In this document: one piece after another, positions 19,151-27,079 of the stretch
Layout of the letters: every line of letters begins with the position of its first letter
Numbering within the stretch: position 1 is the stretch's first letter
Assembly (NCBI RefSeq): GCF_025200925.1
Contig: NZ_CP104174.1
Coordinates: 6,138,001 to 6,202,000 of the forward strand
DNA: 64,000 bases
Source of the DNA: Bradyrhizobium sp. CB1015
GTDB taxonomy: Bacteria > Pseudomonadota > Alphaproteobacteria > Rhizobiales > Xanthobacteraceae
Direction of reading: 5' to 3'
Position numbers and translations under genes: made by a program
Notes under the pieces: generated by a model
Told to the model about the DNA's origin: nothing
Database searches by the model: none
What the model saw: only the letters and a program-made list of their open reading frames with translations

Positions 19151-20014
19151 TCAGTCCCTTTGCGGCACCCCGTAGCGGACAAAGTCTTCGGCGATTCCAG
19201 CCTCGATTCTTCTGGCCGCCGAGATATCGCTGTTACCGCCATCGGCGTCGCCGAGCTTGAACCTGGCTACCCCGCGACCGTACAGCGCGCTCGCCAGCTT
19301 GGGCGCGTACCGCAGCGCCGAATTGTAGTCGTCGATAGCCGCGGAGAATTGTCCCATTTTCAGGTTTATCAGGGCTCGAGAATCGTATGTCGCGGCGTTG
19401 CCCGCTCCCGATCGAAGCACCATGTCGCAGTCCTCCATCGCAGCCTGCAAGGCGCCGAGGACGGCTCGGGCCCAACAGCGTCCGCTCCACGCCGCCTCCA
19501 GCTTCGGGTCAAGGCGAATTGCTTCGTCATAGTCTTGCGCCGCACGGTCGTACGCATTCCTCTTCATGTACGCTGCCGCACGGTTGGCAAAAGCCGTGGC
19601 ATAGTCGGGGTTGAGCTTCAGCGCCTCTTGAAAAGCGCCAAGCGCGAGGTCGTGCGAGCCCGTCCTCAGATAGGCCACGCCGAGGTTGTTGAAGGCTTTC
19701 GCATAATTCGGGTTGAGCCGGGTCGCTTCAAGGAAATCCTTGATCGCGCCTTCGTAGTCGGCTTTGGCGCTACGGGCATTGCCCCTGTTGTTGTGGGCGA
19801 TGGCGAAGCCGTTTGCGCTCCCCTCGGCCGCATCGATAAACGCCGTGCAGGCTTCGATCCGAGCCTCGGGCGAGGCGCGATCTGACCCGTTACACAGTTC
19901 GATATTCTTGAGTGAGCTGCCCTTCCTCGGCGTCTGCGCCAAGCCCGACGAACCGAACAGTCCGACGATGAGAACGAGCATCACTGCCCTGATGACACTG
20001 GCTCGTGCGGTCAT
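19151..20014 (-). CDS. Exported tetratricopeptide repeat protein
   Basis: A 287-residue protein. The start at 20014 (MTARASVIRAVMLVLIVGLF) gives a signal peptide ending near SSGLAQ. At least four to five TPR motifs follow, for example AIAHNNRGNARSAKADYEGA, AKAFNNLGVAYLRTGSHDLA, ATAFANRAAAYMKRNAYDRA and LASALYGRGVARFKLGDADG. Two Cys (IELCNG, IEACTAF) near the start of the mature region could form a disulfide. TPRs mediate protein-protein contact. The partner is unknown, but the neighbours (FecR-domain protein, VCBS adhesin) suggest a cell-envelope role. It has no sign of co-transcription with the giant TPR gene downstream. Confidence 0.85.
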   Translation of the reverse strand: MTARASVIRAVMLVLIVGLFGSSGLAQTPRKGSSLKNIELCNGSDRASPEARIEACTAFIDAAEGSANGFAIAHNNRGNARSAKADYEGAIKDFLEATRLNPNYAKAFNNLGVAYLRTGSHDLALGAFQEALKLNPDYATAFANRAAAYMKRNAYDRAAQDYDEAIRLDPKLEAAWSGRCWARAVLGALQAAMEDCDMVLRSGAGNAATYDSRALINLKMGQFSAAIDDYNSALRYAPKLASALYGRGVARFKLGDADGGNSDISAARRIEAGIAEDFVRYGVPQRD

Positions 20015-20120
20015 TTTCACACCAGGCGTCAAATCCCGAGGCCAACGAAGCACTCATCTTGTCTCTCTGCCGGGCCGGACCCTGCGCCGGCATCACGGCG
20101 GCTTCGGCCAAGCAAAGGTC

Positions 20121-20771
20121 TCAGCACCCCCGACAGATAATGAGCCTGCGATTGGCGCTTCGATCGGGCTCCGGCGCCGCGCCTGCCGGCGGCTTCTTCA
20201 GGAGCTTGCTTTTGCCCTCTTCGATCAGCGTCGAAAATTTGGCTGACCCGTCATCCGAAATCTCGATGTGCGGCGTCGTCCCTCGGATCCCCAACGTGGC
20301 AACGGGCGTATCGACCTTCATGTCGCCGGTCTGCGCAACATTGCCCGCAACGAAAGTGAACGTTCCCTTGGCGAGGCTGAACAGGGATGCATTGGACTTG
20401 CCGGCCGGCTCATACACATAGTGATCCAGCACGATACGGGCATTGCTCGATAGATTGAACGAGCTGCCGTCGCTAAAATTTATCCCGACTCGGCTGTCGT
20501 TTCCGGTCAGCACCACGTCACCAAGATATACGGGATCACCCGTCTTGGCCCGGCCGGGCTCACTCGAGACATTCGCTTGAACGATCACTGCGCCCGCATG
20601 TTCGATCGTGACGGAGCCTGTGGCCGCCACCACCTTCCCAATCGGTTTGGAAGACGAGCTGGTGACGGCGGGCCCGGCGGAATCGATTTGCGCTTGAGCC
20701 GCACTCGGCGAGAAATTCAAAAGCGCCAAGACGAGGCCCGCCGCCACACCGGTTATTTTAGATCTGCACAT
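20121..20771 (-). CDS. FecR-domain periplasmic protein
   Basis: A 216-residue protein. The ATG at 20771 follows a strong AAAGGGGGG Shine-Dalgarno and opens into a signal peptide (ITGVAAGLVLALLNFSPSAAQA). The FecR domain is clear: IGKVVAATGSVTIEHAGAVI, LGDVVLTGNDSRVGINFSDG, SSFNLSSNARIVLDHYVYEP, SLAKGTFTFVAGNVAQTG and VDTPVATLGIRGTTPHIEI, with the typical TPxATLGIRGT turn. In this lineage FecR domains often occur in surface or secreted proteins together with VCBS or haemolysin-type repeats. Here the FecR gene is divergent from a VCBS/RTX gene. It has no transmembrane sigma-factor-regulator part, so it is not a classical FecR anti-sigma regulator. Confidence 0.88.
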   Translation of the reverse strand: MCRSKITGVAAGLVLALLNFSPSAAQAQIDSAGPAVTSSSSKPIGKVVAATGSVTIEHAGAVIVQANVSSEPGRAKTGDPVYLGDVVLTGNDSRVGINFSDGSSFNLSSNARIVLDHYVYEPAGKSNASLFSLAKGTFTFVAGNVAQTGDMKVDTPVATLGIRGTTPHIEISDDGSAKFSTLIEEGKSKLLKKPPAGAAPEPDRSANRRLIICRGC

Positions 20772-21136
20772 GATCCCCCCTTTCTTGAGAGATCCTGTCG
20801 CCGTCGGCGGCTCATTTTTTGAACCCCGGCGCGCAGTCACAACAAACATAATTCTTGTTTAATTTGTTTAACAGGCCTAATTTGTTGCGGCACTGCGTAA
20901 ATGCCTAAATTAAATACGTCTCGTTTGTTGATTTAATCACTTTGGCAGGAGGAATGCGCGAATGGCGGGGCGTCACCGTCGCCGCGCAACGCATCTCTCG
21001 AGAGCAGACTTGATGATTTCGGCGGGCAAGCCTTCGGCTGCCAGCGCCCAGGATATTTGTCCCTTGGCGAGGGCCGCCCCGATAGAACCATTGCAGCACG
21101 CCGAGCCTGAATCGATCACCCAGGCGAGGTCGAGCC
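20772..21136. other. AT-rich divergent intergenic region
   Basis: 365 bp between the divergent FecR and VCBS/RTX genes. The part 20830-20940 is strikingly AT-rich for this genome, with TTGTTTAA-type repeats (CTTGTTTAATTTGTTTAAC). It probably holds both promoters. The part from 20960 to 21136 is GC-rich and contains no supported gene. Confidence 0.6.
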
Positions 21137-24100
21137 ATGTCAGCATCCGACATCCAGGTTGGTACCGGGCCCGCAATGGCCTTGCCCGTCCAAATCATCG
21201 GCCACATTCAGACAGTGATCGGTTGCAGTACGCTCACGCGAGCCAGTGGCATCGTGAGCCGAGGGAGCTTGACTTCCTCACCAGCCCGGCTGGCAGAAAC
21301 CCGGCCTCTCCAGAACACGCCGATTGCAGGCATTCGCGCCCGGAGTCACGCGGGCGGCCCAGGAATGCTGACGCTTGCAGCATTGACTTTCTCGCTCGGA
21401 CGAAATGCCGAAGCCGCGGACCCTGACGTCACGCTCCTGGATGACGACTCCATCACTTACAAGGACCTTGCGCATGGCGCATTCGAGCTCGTGACCAAGG
21501 AACGGATCCCGCGGCGCATCATCGTCGAAGATCCCGGCGAGACGATCGTGCTCAAGAAGGTGGGCTCCAGCATCAGTATCAATCAGGTCACGAACACGTC
21601 TGCTCGCATGGACGAGTTGCGCGCCGCGCAACAGGACGTGCTCGCCAATCTCGAAGGACAGGGGCCGCATGGCTCAAGCACGCCCCCCTTCGTCAAATCC
21701 CAGTCACTGCAGCCGATCAATTTCATCCAGCCGGATGCGCCTGCGCTGCAGATTACGCCGAGTACGCTGCCATTCATCACTCTGGCGCCTCCTGAACCGG
21801 TACCACCGAGTCTCAGCACCGGAGCCGGGCCAACTGAGCTCGACACCGTGGTGTTCGATACATTCGCTGCAGCGACAGGAACCTTCGGTGCCAGCAGCGG
21901 CACCGGTGGCGGTACGCTGAGCTTTGGCGTCGTCGGAGCGAGTGCCGGCAATACGGTCCTGGGCGGAGTGACATACGATTTGTGGAAGGCGAGCCCCTAT
22001 GGAGTGCTCTACGTCAACAGCACGAGCGGCGCCTACAGCTTCGTGCCTGACGATGCCGCAATCAACGCGCTGAAGGCGCCCACGACCGACGTCTTCGTTA
22101 TCACCGCCTCCGACGGAGTTACCTCTGTCAGCCAGACCTTCACGATCGCCATCAACGGTGTCAACGACGCCGCACTCATCTCCGGCACCACGACAGGGTC
22201 TACGATCGAGGCTGGCGGCACCGCCAACGGAACGCCTGGCATGCCCGTTGCGACCGGCACCCTCACGGACACGGACGTCGACGATCCCCCCAATACGTTC
22301 ACCGCAGTGAGCTCGCCAACAGCGAGCGCCGGTGGCTACGGCACCTTCACCATGACGGCCTCCGGCGTGTGGACCTACACCTTGGACGACGCCAGCCCGG
22401 CTGTGCAGAGGCTCAATGCCGGTGAAACGCTAACCGACAGCTTCACGGTGACCACGATCGGAGGCACCCCCCAGGTGGTGACGATCACCATCCAGGGAGC
22501 CAGTGATGCAGCGGTCATCTCCGGCGAGACGACCGGCGCCGTCATCGAGGCTGGCGGCATCGCCAATGCGAATCCCGGAACGCCTGCCGCGACCGGCACG
22601 CTCACCGACACCGACGTCGACACGACCGCAAATGCATTCACGGCAGTCGTCTCGCCAACGGCGAGCGCGGCCGGCTACGGCACGTTCACCATGACGGCAG
22701 CGGGCGTGTGGACCTACACGCTCGACAACGCCAACAGCGCGGTGCAGGCGCTCAATGCCGGCCAGACACTGACCGACAGCTTTACGGTGACCACTCTGGA
22801 CGGAACCGCCCAAGTGGTGACGATTACCATCCGCGGCAGCAACGATGCTGCCGTGATTTCCGGCACAGCCGCCGGATCGGTGACCGAGGCCGGAGGCGTT
22901 GCCAACTCGACAGCCGGCGCGCCGAGCGCAACGGGCACGCTCGTTGCCGCCGATGTCGACAATGCGTCCAATACTTTCACAGCAGTGAGTTCGCCAAGGG
23001 CAAGTACGGGCGGTTATGGCGCCTATACGATCACCGCGGCCGGCGTGTGGACCTACACGCTCGACAATGCCAGCGGCGCGGTGCAGGCGCTCAATGTCGG
23101 CGATACACTCACCGACAGTTTCACTGTCACTAGCCTCGACGGCACGCCGCAGACGGTGACGATCACCATTTTCGGCAGCAACGACGCAGCCCTGATTTCC
23201 GGCACCACGACCGGCTCAGTGACCGAGGCAGGAACCTTCTCGCTCGGCGCTCCGATCGCGACCGGCACGCTGACCGATACAGACGTCGACAACGCGCCGA
23301 ATACGTTCACCGCAGTCTCTTCGCCGACCGCGAGCGACGACGGATACGGCACCTTCACGATGACCGCAGCCGGCGCGTGGACTTACACCCTCGACAACAA
23401 CAACAGCGTGGTTCAGGCTCTCGATGTCGGCGACACCTTGACCGACACATTCACGGTCAGTGCGATCGACGGTACGACGCAGACGGTGACCGTCGCCATT
23501 CATGGCGCCAGCGATGCAGACCCCAACGATTTTGACAATCTGGCCACCGGATCCATCGTGATAACCGATCCACCGAACGTGTACGGAACGCCGGGGAGCG
23601 AAACCATTGCCGGCGGCGGCAGCACAGGTCAGGTCATCTATGCGGGGGCCGGCAACGATACGGTCAACGGGACCGGCAAAGCGGACGTTCTCTACAGCGG
23701 CTCCGGCAATGACACGATCAAGGGCAACGACGGCGATGACGTCATCTACGGCGGCTCGGGAAACGATACAATCAACGGCAACAACGGCGCCGATACCATA
23801 ACCGGCGGATTTGGTGCGGACCAACTCACCGGCAGCAATGGGAACGACCGTTTCGCATATTTGTTCGTCGCCGATTCCAACACCAGTCAGTTCGACACCA
23901 TCACCGACTTCGCGTCGGGATCGGACAAGATCGACCTGACCGCCTTTGGCGCGCTTGGGTTTGCCATCCTGGCGCTGAACTCGACCAGCACGACGGTGCC
24001 GGCACATACGATCGCCTGGATCTATGACAGCGCGGCGAATGAAACCATCGTGTACGTCAATCCAACGGACCAGACCCTGCACATCGGCGATTCCAGTCTG

Positions 24101-25045
24101 CTCGAAATCCATTTGCAGGGGATTGCAACCGTTGATGCCTCGGACTTCATCGTGGCGCCGGCGGCCGCACCCGTGATCGCAGCTGCCAGCGAGCTCTCCG
24201 ACCTCACCGCTATCGCGCAGAGTGATGCGGCCGCGGTACTGACGACCACTGCCGAGATCTCGTCCGATTCCGGAAGCGGCGACGGCACGCTCCTCGCAGA
24301 CGGAAGTCCGGCAATCCAGTCAAGCGAGCCGACCTACAACCTGGATTCAACTTCGGACCAGATCGGACGAACTGAATATTCCAGCATCTCCAGTTCGGAT
24401 CCGATGCAAACGGCCGCGACTGAAACGTCCCGCATTGATGCGGGAGCTACTTCGGCCAGCGGACCGTCTCCGACGTTGCAATCCGTCGCCGCACCGACGG
24501 AGGCCAGCTTTGTCTTCCATTTCACGGACTTCGACACGGCCTCGGCGGCTGGCAAGAATGGCGCGATTGGAGCTGGCCAGATGGCTGACATTGCCATCGC
24601 CGCGCTGAATTTTGATCATATTGCCGCCGAACAGCACGCCGGGCGCGGGCTTGCGCTCGGGAACGATGCTGGAAATCACGGCGTCTCTCCCCCGGGAGGC
24701 GCCGACCAGGCGGCTCATGCCCACGGTCGTAGCAGCGATGACCCGGCAGACACGGCGCTCAACCCAAGCCTTTCGAAGTCATCGACCGGAGGCGCCGGCC
24801 ACTCGCCCGCAAGCGAGACGCAGCAGCTCGGCGACTCATTCCACTTCAAGGATAACGCTTCGCAGGGCTCACAGCACAGCGTGGTGCCGGATCATCTGAT
24901 AGACCTCGCCGGTCATCACGACCACGCGGGAGGAGTCCCCGGGTCGGAGCTGGCGTTCACGGCTGAACCGTCTCCGCCCGATGGTGATCCGCCTCATGGG
25001 CCAGTTGCAGCTCACGGCCACGGCTTGCATGATCTGATCGTGTGA
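21137..25045 (+). CDS. VCBS-repeat and RTX (haemolysin-type calcium-binding) adhesin-like protein
   Basis: A 1302-residue acidic, Ser/Thr/Ala-rich protein, probably a secreted or surface adhesin. Residues ~95-180 include FELVTKERIPRRIIVEDPGE and KKVGSSISINQVTNTSARMD, resembling the tail of FecR-VCBS proteins. A Pro-rich linker follows. From about residue 342 there are four consecutive VCBS-type repeats of 113 residues, each with GYGTFTMTA(S/A)GVWTYTLD and TLTDSFTV(T). Residues ~815-900 hold RTX nonapeptides (GSGNDTIKGNDGDDVIYGG and following), which bind calcium and end in a type I secretion-like segment FDTITDFASGSDKIDLTAFG. A 350-residue low-complexity, His/Asp-rich C-terminus follows. The ATG at 21137 follows GAGG. 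No type I secretion genes are in the window. Confidence 0.85.
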   Translation: MSASDIQVGTGPAMALPVQIIGHIQTVIGCSTLTRASGIVSRGSLTSSPARLAETRPLQNTPIAGIRARSHAGGPGMLTLAALTFSLGRNAEAADPDVTLLDDDSITYKDLAHGAFELVTKERIPRRIIVEDPGETIVLKKVGSSISINQVTNTSARMDELRAAQQDVLANLEGQGPHGSSTPPFVKSQSLQPINFIQPDAPALQITPSTLPFITLAPPEPVPPSLSTGAGPTELDTVVFDTFAAATGTFGASSGTGGGTLSFGVVGASAGNTVLGGVTYDLWKASPYGVLYVNSTSGAYSFVPDDAAINALKAPTTDVFVITASDGVTSVSQTFTIAINGVNDAALISGTTTGSTIEAGGTANGTPGMPVATGTLTDTDVDDPPNTFTAVSSPTASAGGYGTFTMTASGVWTYTLDDASPAVQRLNAGETLTDSFTVTTIGGTPQVVTITIQGASDAAVISGETTGAVIEAGGIANANPGTPAATGTLTDTDVDTTANAFTAVVSPTASAAGYGTFTMTAAGVWTYTLDNANSAVQALNAGQTLTDSFTVTTLDGTAQVVTITIRGSNDAAVISGTAAGSVTEAGGVANSTAGAPSATGTLVAADVDNASNTFTAVSSPRASTGGYGAYTITAAGVWTYTLDNASGAVQALNVGDTLTDSFTVTSLDGTPQTVTITIFGSNDAALISGTTTGSVTEAGTFSLGAPIATGTLTDTDVDNAPNTFTAVSSPTASDDGYGTFTMTAAGAWTYTLDNNNSVVQALDVGDTLTDTFTVSAIDGTTQTVTVAIHGASDADPNDFDNLATGSIVITDPPNVYGTPGSETIAGGGSTGQVIYAGAGNDTVNGTGKADVLYSGSGNDTIKGNDGDDVIYGGSGNDTINGNNGADTITGGFGADQLTGSNGNDRFAYLFVADSNTSQFDTITDFASGSDKIDLTAFGALGFAILALNSTSTTVPAHTIAWIYDSAANETIVYVNPTDQTLHIGDSSLLEIHLQGIATVDASDFIVAPAAAPVIAAASELSDLTAIAQSDAAAVLTTTAEISSDSGSGDGTLLADGSPAIQSSEPTYNLDSTSDQIGRTEYSSISSSDPMQTAATETSRIDAGATSASGPSPTLQSVAAPTEASFVFHFTDFDTASAAGKNGAIGAGQMADIAIAALNFDHIAAEQHAGRGLALGNDAGNHGVSPPGGADQAAHAHGRSSDDPADTALNPSLSKSSTGGAGHSPASETQQLGDSFHFKDNASQGSQHSVVPDHLIDLAGHHDHAGGVPGSELAFTAEPSPPDGDPPHGPVAAHGHGLHDLIV
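22160..23508 (+). repeat. Four tandem VCBS-coding repeats, 339-bp period
   Basis: Equivalent points (the codons for the xNDAALISG or SDAAVISG segment) fall at about 22160, 22499, 22838 and 23177, exactly 339 bp (113 codons) apart. The fourth unit is about 6 bp shorter because it lacks two residues near its start. Within units the GGCGTGTGGACCTACACG block is nearly invariant. Confidence 0.85.
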
Positions 25046-25067
25046 CGCCCCCCGAGCCAATGGCATC

Positions 25068-25265
25068 TTAGTGTTGCTTCCCGGCGCCATCGGGCGCCGA
25101 GGAGCTCTCTTCGCCGAGAGAAGATTCATCGTCGTTGCCGTCGTCGCCATCGGGCGGCGCCGCATGCTGATGGCTCAGCGCGGATGTCCATGCGGATGTC
25201 ATCGCCGCTATGAGCAGCCGGTTGACGGCCTCGATGACGCGCTCTGCTGCGGACGAGTAGTTCAT
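25068..25265 (-). CDS. Small hypothetical protein with strong ribosome binding site
   Basis: A 65-residue protein beginning MNYSSAAERVIEAVNRLLIA and ending in an acidic, Ser-rich tail (DGDDGNDDESSLGEESS). The N-terminal third is an amphipathic helix; no membrane segment or motif is recognised. The start at 25265 is preceded by GGAGGAGG at ideal spacing, unusually strong for this window, which argues that it is translated. It is convergent with the VCBS/RTX gene, whose stop is 22 bp away. Confidence 0.6.
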   Translation of the reverse strand: MNYSSAAERVIEAVNRLLIAAMTSAWTSALSHQHAAPPDGDDGNDDESSLGEESSSAPDGAGKQH

Positions 25266-25543
25266 GGCCTCCTCCTGCGCTGCCGACTGCGAATGGCCGA
25301 AGCGTAGGACGGCGCCTCGAGCGCCACTGTACGCCACTTCACACCTGCACGCGTCAACTCATCGCAGTCCCAGAGGATGCCGCCCGCTCCGGCTGCATCC
25401 GCCACGGGAGTCCGATTGCTGGCTTGACGGGTTGCCGAGCGCGCGCCGTGTCAACCTTCGGGGCCTTGCGGTTTGCGCGCGACTCTGAATCAGATGTCGA
25501 TCTCGGCGATGCAAATCGCATTGGTTAACTCTGGGGGTAATCA

Positions 25544-25783
25544 ATGAGCGGAGAAGCCGGTTGCATTGTGTGTAGCAGGGCAAGAGCGGTCGTCGCGATC
25601 GTTCCGATCGCCAAAGGATACGCCCTGAAGACCTATGAGTGCGCCTGTTGCCACAGCACCCTGCAGCTCGTGACCCGCGTCTCAAAGGCGTCGCTGGTCA
25701 AGCAGCAGGTCAATATCCTCGCTCAGGTGGAGCAGCAGTTGCGCCCGCCTGTTCGCAGGGTGCAACAGGCCTTCGCGAATTAA
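25544..25783 (+). CDS. Small putative zinc-ribbon protein
   Basis: A 79-residue protein with two cysteine pairs, CIVC near residue 7 and CACC near residue 33 (the segment TYECACCHSTLQLV), spaced as in a small zinc ribbon. The C-terminal half is basic and helical (LVKQQVNILAQVEQQLRPPV). A GGGGG Shine-Dalgarno-like run lies a few bases before the ATG at 25544. Function unknown; nucleic-acid or protein binding would be guesses. It is alone on its strand. Confidence 0.6.
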   Translation: MSGEAGCIVCSRARAVVAIVPIAKGYALKTYECACCHSTLQLVTRVSKASLVKQQVNILAQVEQQLRPPVRRVQQAFAN

Positions 25784-25864
25784 ACGCACGAGGCGTTTCG
25801 CTGGGCTCCAGTCGAACGATCGCGCGGCAGCGCGCGGATCGAAAGCGCGCTTCGCCTCGAGCCC

Positions 25865-26623
25865 TCAATTCGGCTTTTGCGTCGGCTTGCCGTCGATCTT
25901 GGGCAATTCGCCGGCCGAAGCGGACTGGTCGCCGCCGCCATTGGCGCGGCGGGCCATCTCGACGGTCAGGCGCTCGGCGGCCTCCGGCGACATCAGCCCC
26001 AGGATGTCCGACATCTTGCGCGGCGCAATGGCCGAGGCGATCTCGATCAGCACGCCCATTTCGAGCCGATCGAACACCCGCGCGGCATCCTTGGGCTTCA
26101 TGCCCTCGTACATGGTCACGAGGCCCTTCATGCGCTGGGCTTCGGCGGCCTTCTGCTCGGCCTGCGTCGCGGAGATGCGGGTTTCCACCGCCTTCATCTC
26201 CTCGACCTTGGACTCGATGCGCTTCTCGGCCGATTTGAGCAGGCTTTCGCGGATGTCGATCTCGCGCTGGCGGGCCTCGATCTCCTGTCGCCGCGCCTGC
26301 AACCGTTCCAGGATCGCGCGCTCGGAGGCCGAGACCTGCGGCTGGCCTTCCTCCACCTTGACCACGGTGCCCTCGGGCTTGGTCTCGGGCGCGGCGGGCT
26401 TGGGCGCCTCCTTCGGCGCGCCATGGGTCGATCCGGTGATGTCGGGGTCCTCGCGGCCGGGGAAGTTCAGGTTCTCCTGCGCCCAGGATTTCTTGGTCTG
26501 GTTCGGCTTGTAGTCGAACACATAGCCGCCGTTGATCGCGAGGCCCGCCACCTTCAGCGTGGCGAGGCCTGCGACGGCGAGCAGGACGACCGGAATGACG
26601 CGGATGTTACGAAAGGACTTCAT
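25865..26623 (-). CDS. MotE-family flagellar motor chaperone-like protein
   Basis: A 252-residue protein with one N-terminal membrane segment (VIPVVLLAVAGLATLKVAGLAI), a Pro/Glu linker, a long coiled coil (residues ~100-165, including RLQARRQEIEARQREIDIRE and AEKRIESKVEEMKAVETRIS) and a C-terminal MgtE-N-like helical domain (LVTMYEGMKPKDAARVFDRL, EIASAIAPRKMSDILGLMSP, AAERLTVEMAR). This architecture is that of MotE, a chaperone of the periplasmic motor protein MotC in rhizobia, and of the related Bradyrhizobium family. It is the last gene of fliL-fliM-DUF6468-motE-like, with a 9-bp gap to the preceding gene, consistent with a motor or switch role. Confidence 0.85.
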   Translation of the reverse strand: MKSFRNIRVIPVVLLAVAGLATLKVAGLAINGGYVFDYKPNQTKKSWAQENLNFPGREDPDITGSTHGAPKEAPKPAAPETKPEGTVVKVEEGQPQVSASERAILERLQARRQEIEARQREIDIRESLLKSAEKRIESKVEEMKAVETRISATQAEQKAAEAQRMKGLVTMYEGMKPKDAARVFDRLEMGVLIEIASAIAPRKMSDILGLMSPEAAERLTVEMARRANGGGDQSASAGELPKIDGKPTQKPN

Positions 26624-26632
26624 ACCCGGGCT

Positions 26633-27079
26633 TCATGCGGCAAGGCCGTTGGATCGTCGGCGCTCGGAGAAGGCTTCGGCGGCGGCCGCCACCGCCTTCG
26701 CGGTCGACGGCTTGGCCGCGGGCGCAGCGGCGGTCTCCTGATTGGCGACGGGGCGCGCGGCGATCGCGATCTTGGACAGGCGCCGCACCACGTTGTCGGC
26801 CTCGCCGAGCTGCTTGTAGAGCTGGTCCGACATCTGCGTCGCGGCGGCGAGCTGGCTGCCGAGGTTCTCGTTGACGTCGCGCACGGCGAGCTTCAGCCCG
26901 CCGATCGCGCGCTCGGCGATCTCGGTCGCGGTGATCAGCTCGCCGATGACGGCCTTCAGCGAATGCTCGTCCGCCTTCAGCCGCGTCAGGCGCTTGTTGA
27001 GCATGACGCAGTAGACGATCGTCAGCATCAGCAGGATAGCCACCAGCGTCTCGATCGCCATTCCCAGGGAGTGGTTCAT
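26633..27079 (-). CDS. DUF6468-family flagellar cluster protein
   Basis: A 148-residue protein with one N-terminal membrane segment (LGMAIETLVAILLMLTIVYCVML) followed by a helical region (KRLTRLKADEHSLKAVIGEL, ATEIAERAIGGLKLAVRDVN) and an Ala-rich tail. The family is found almost only between fliM and motE-like genes in alphaproteobacterial flagellar clusters; its function is undetermined. The ATG overlaps the fliM stop (ATGA at 27076-27079), so translation is probably coupled to FliM. Confidence 0.85.
   Translation of the reverse strand: MNHSLGMAIETLVAILLMLTIVYCVMLNKRLTRLKADEHSLKAVIGELITATEIAERAIGGLKLAVRDVNENLGSQLAAATQMSDQLYKQLGEADNVVRRLSKIAIAARPVANQETAAAPAAKPSTAKAVAAAAEAFSERRRSNGLAA

Noticed and set aside
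20973..21146. Minus-strand frame starting MLTWLDLAWVIDSG and ending EIIKSALERCVARRR
   Set aside because: Composition is protein-like and it could be a small gene, but it has no convincing Shine-Dalgarno, overlaps the adhesin start, and no family is recognised; conservation would be needed.
22160..23508. Regular direct repeats considered as a CRISPR array
   Set aside because: The period is 339 bp and in frame; the repeats encode VCBS domains.
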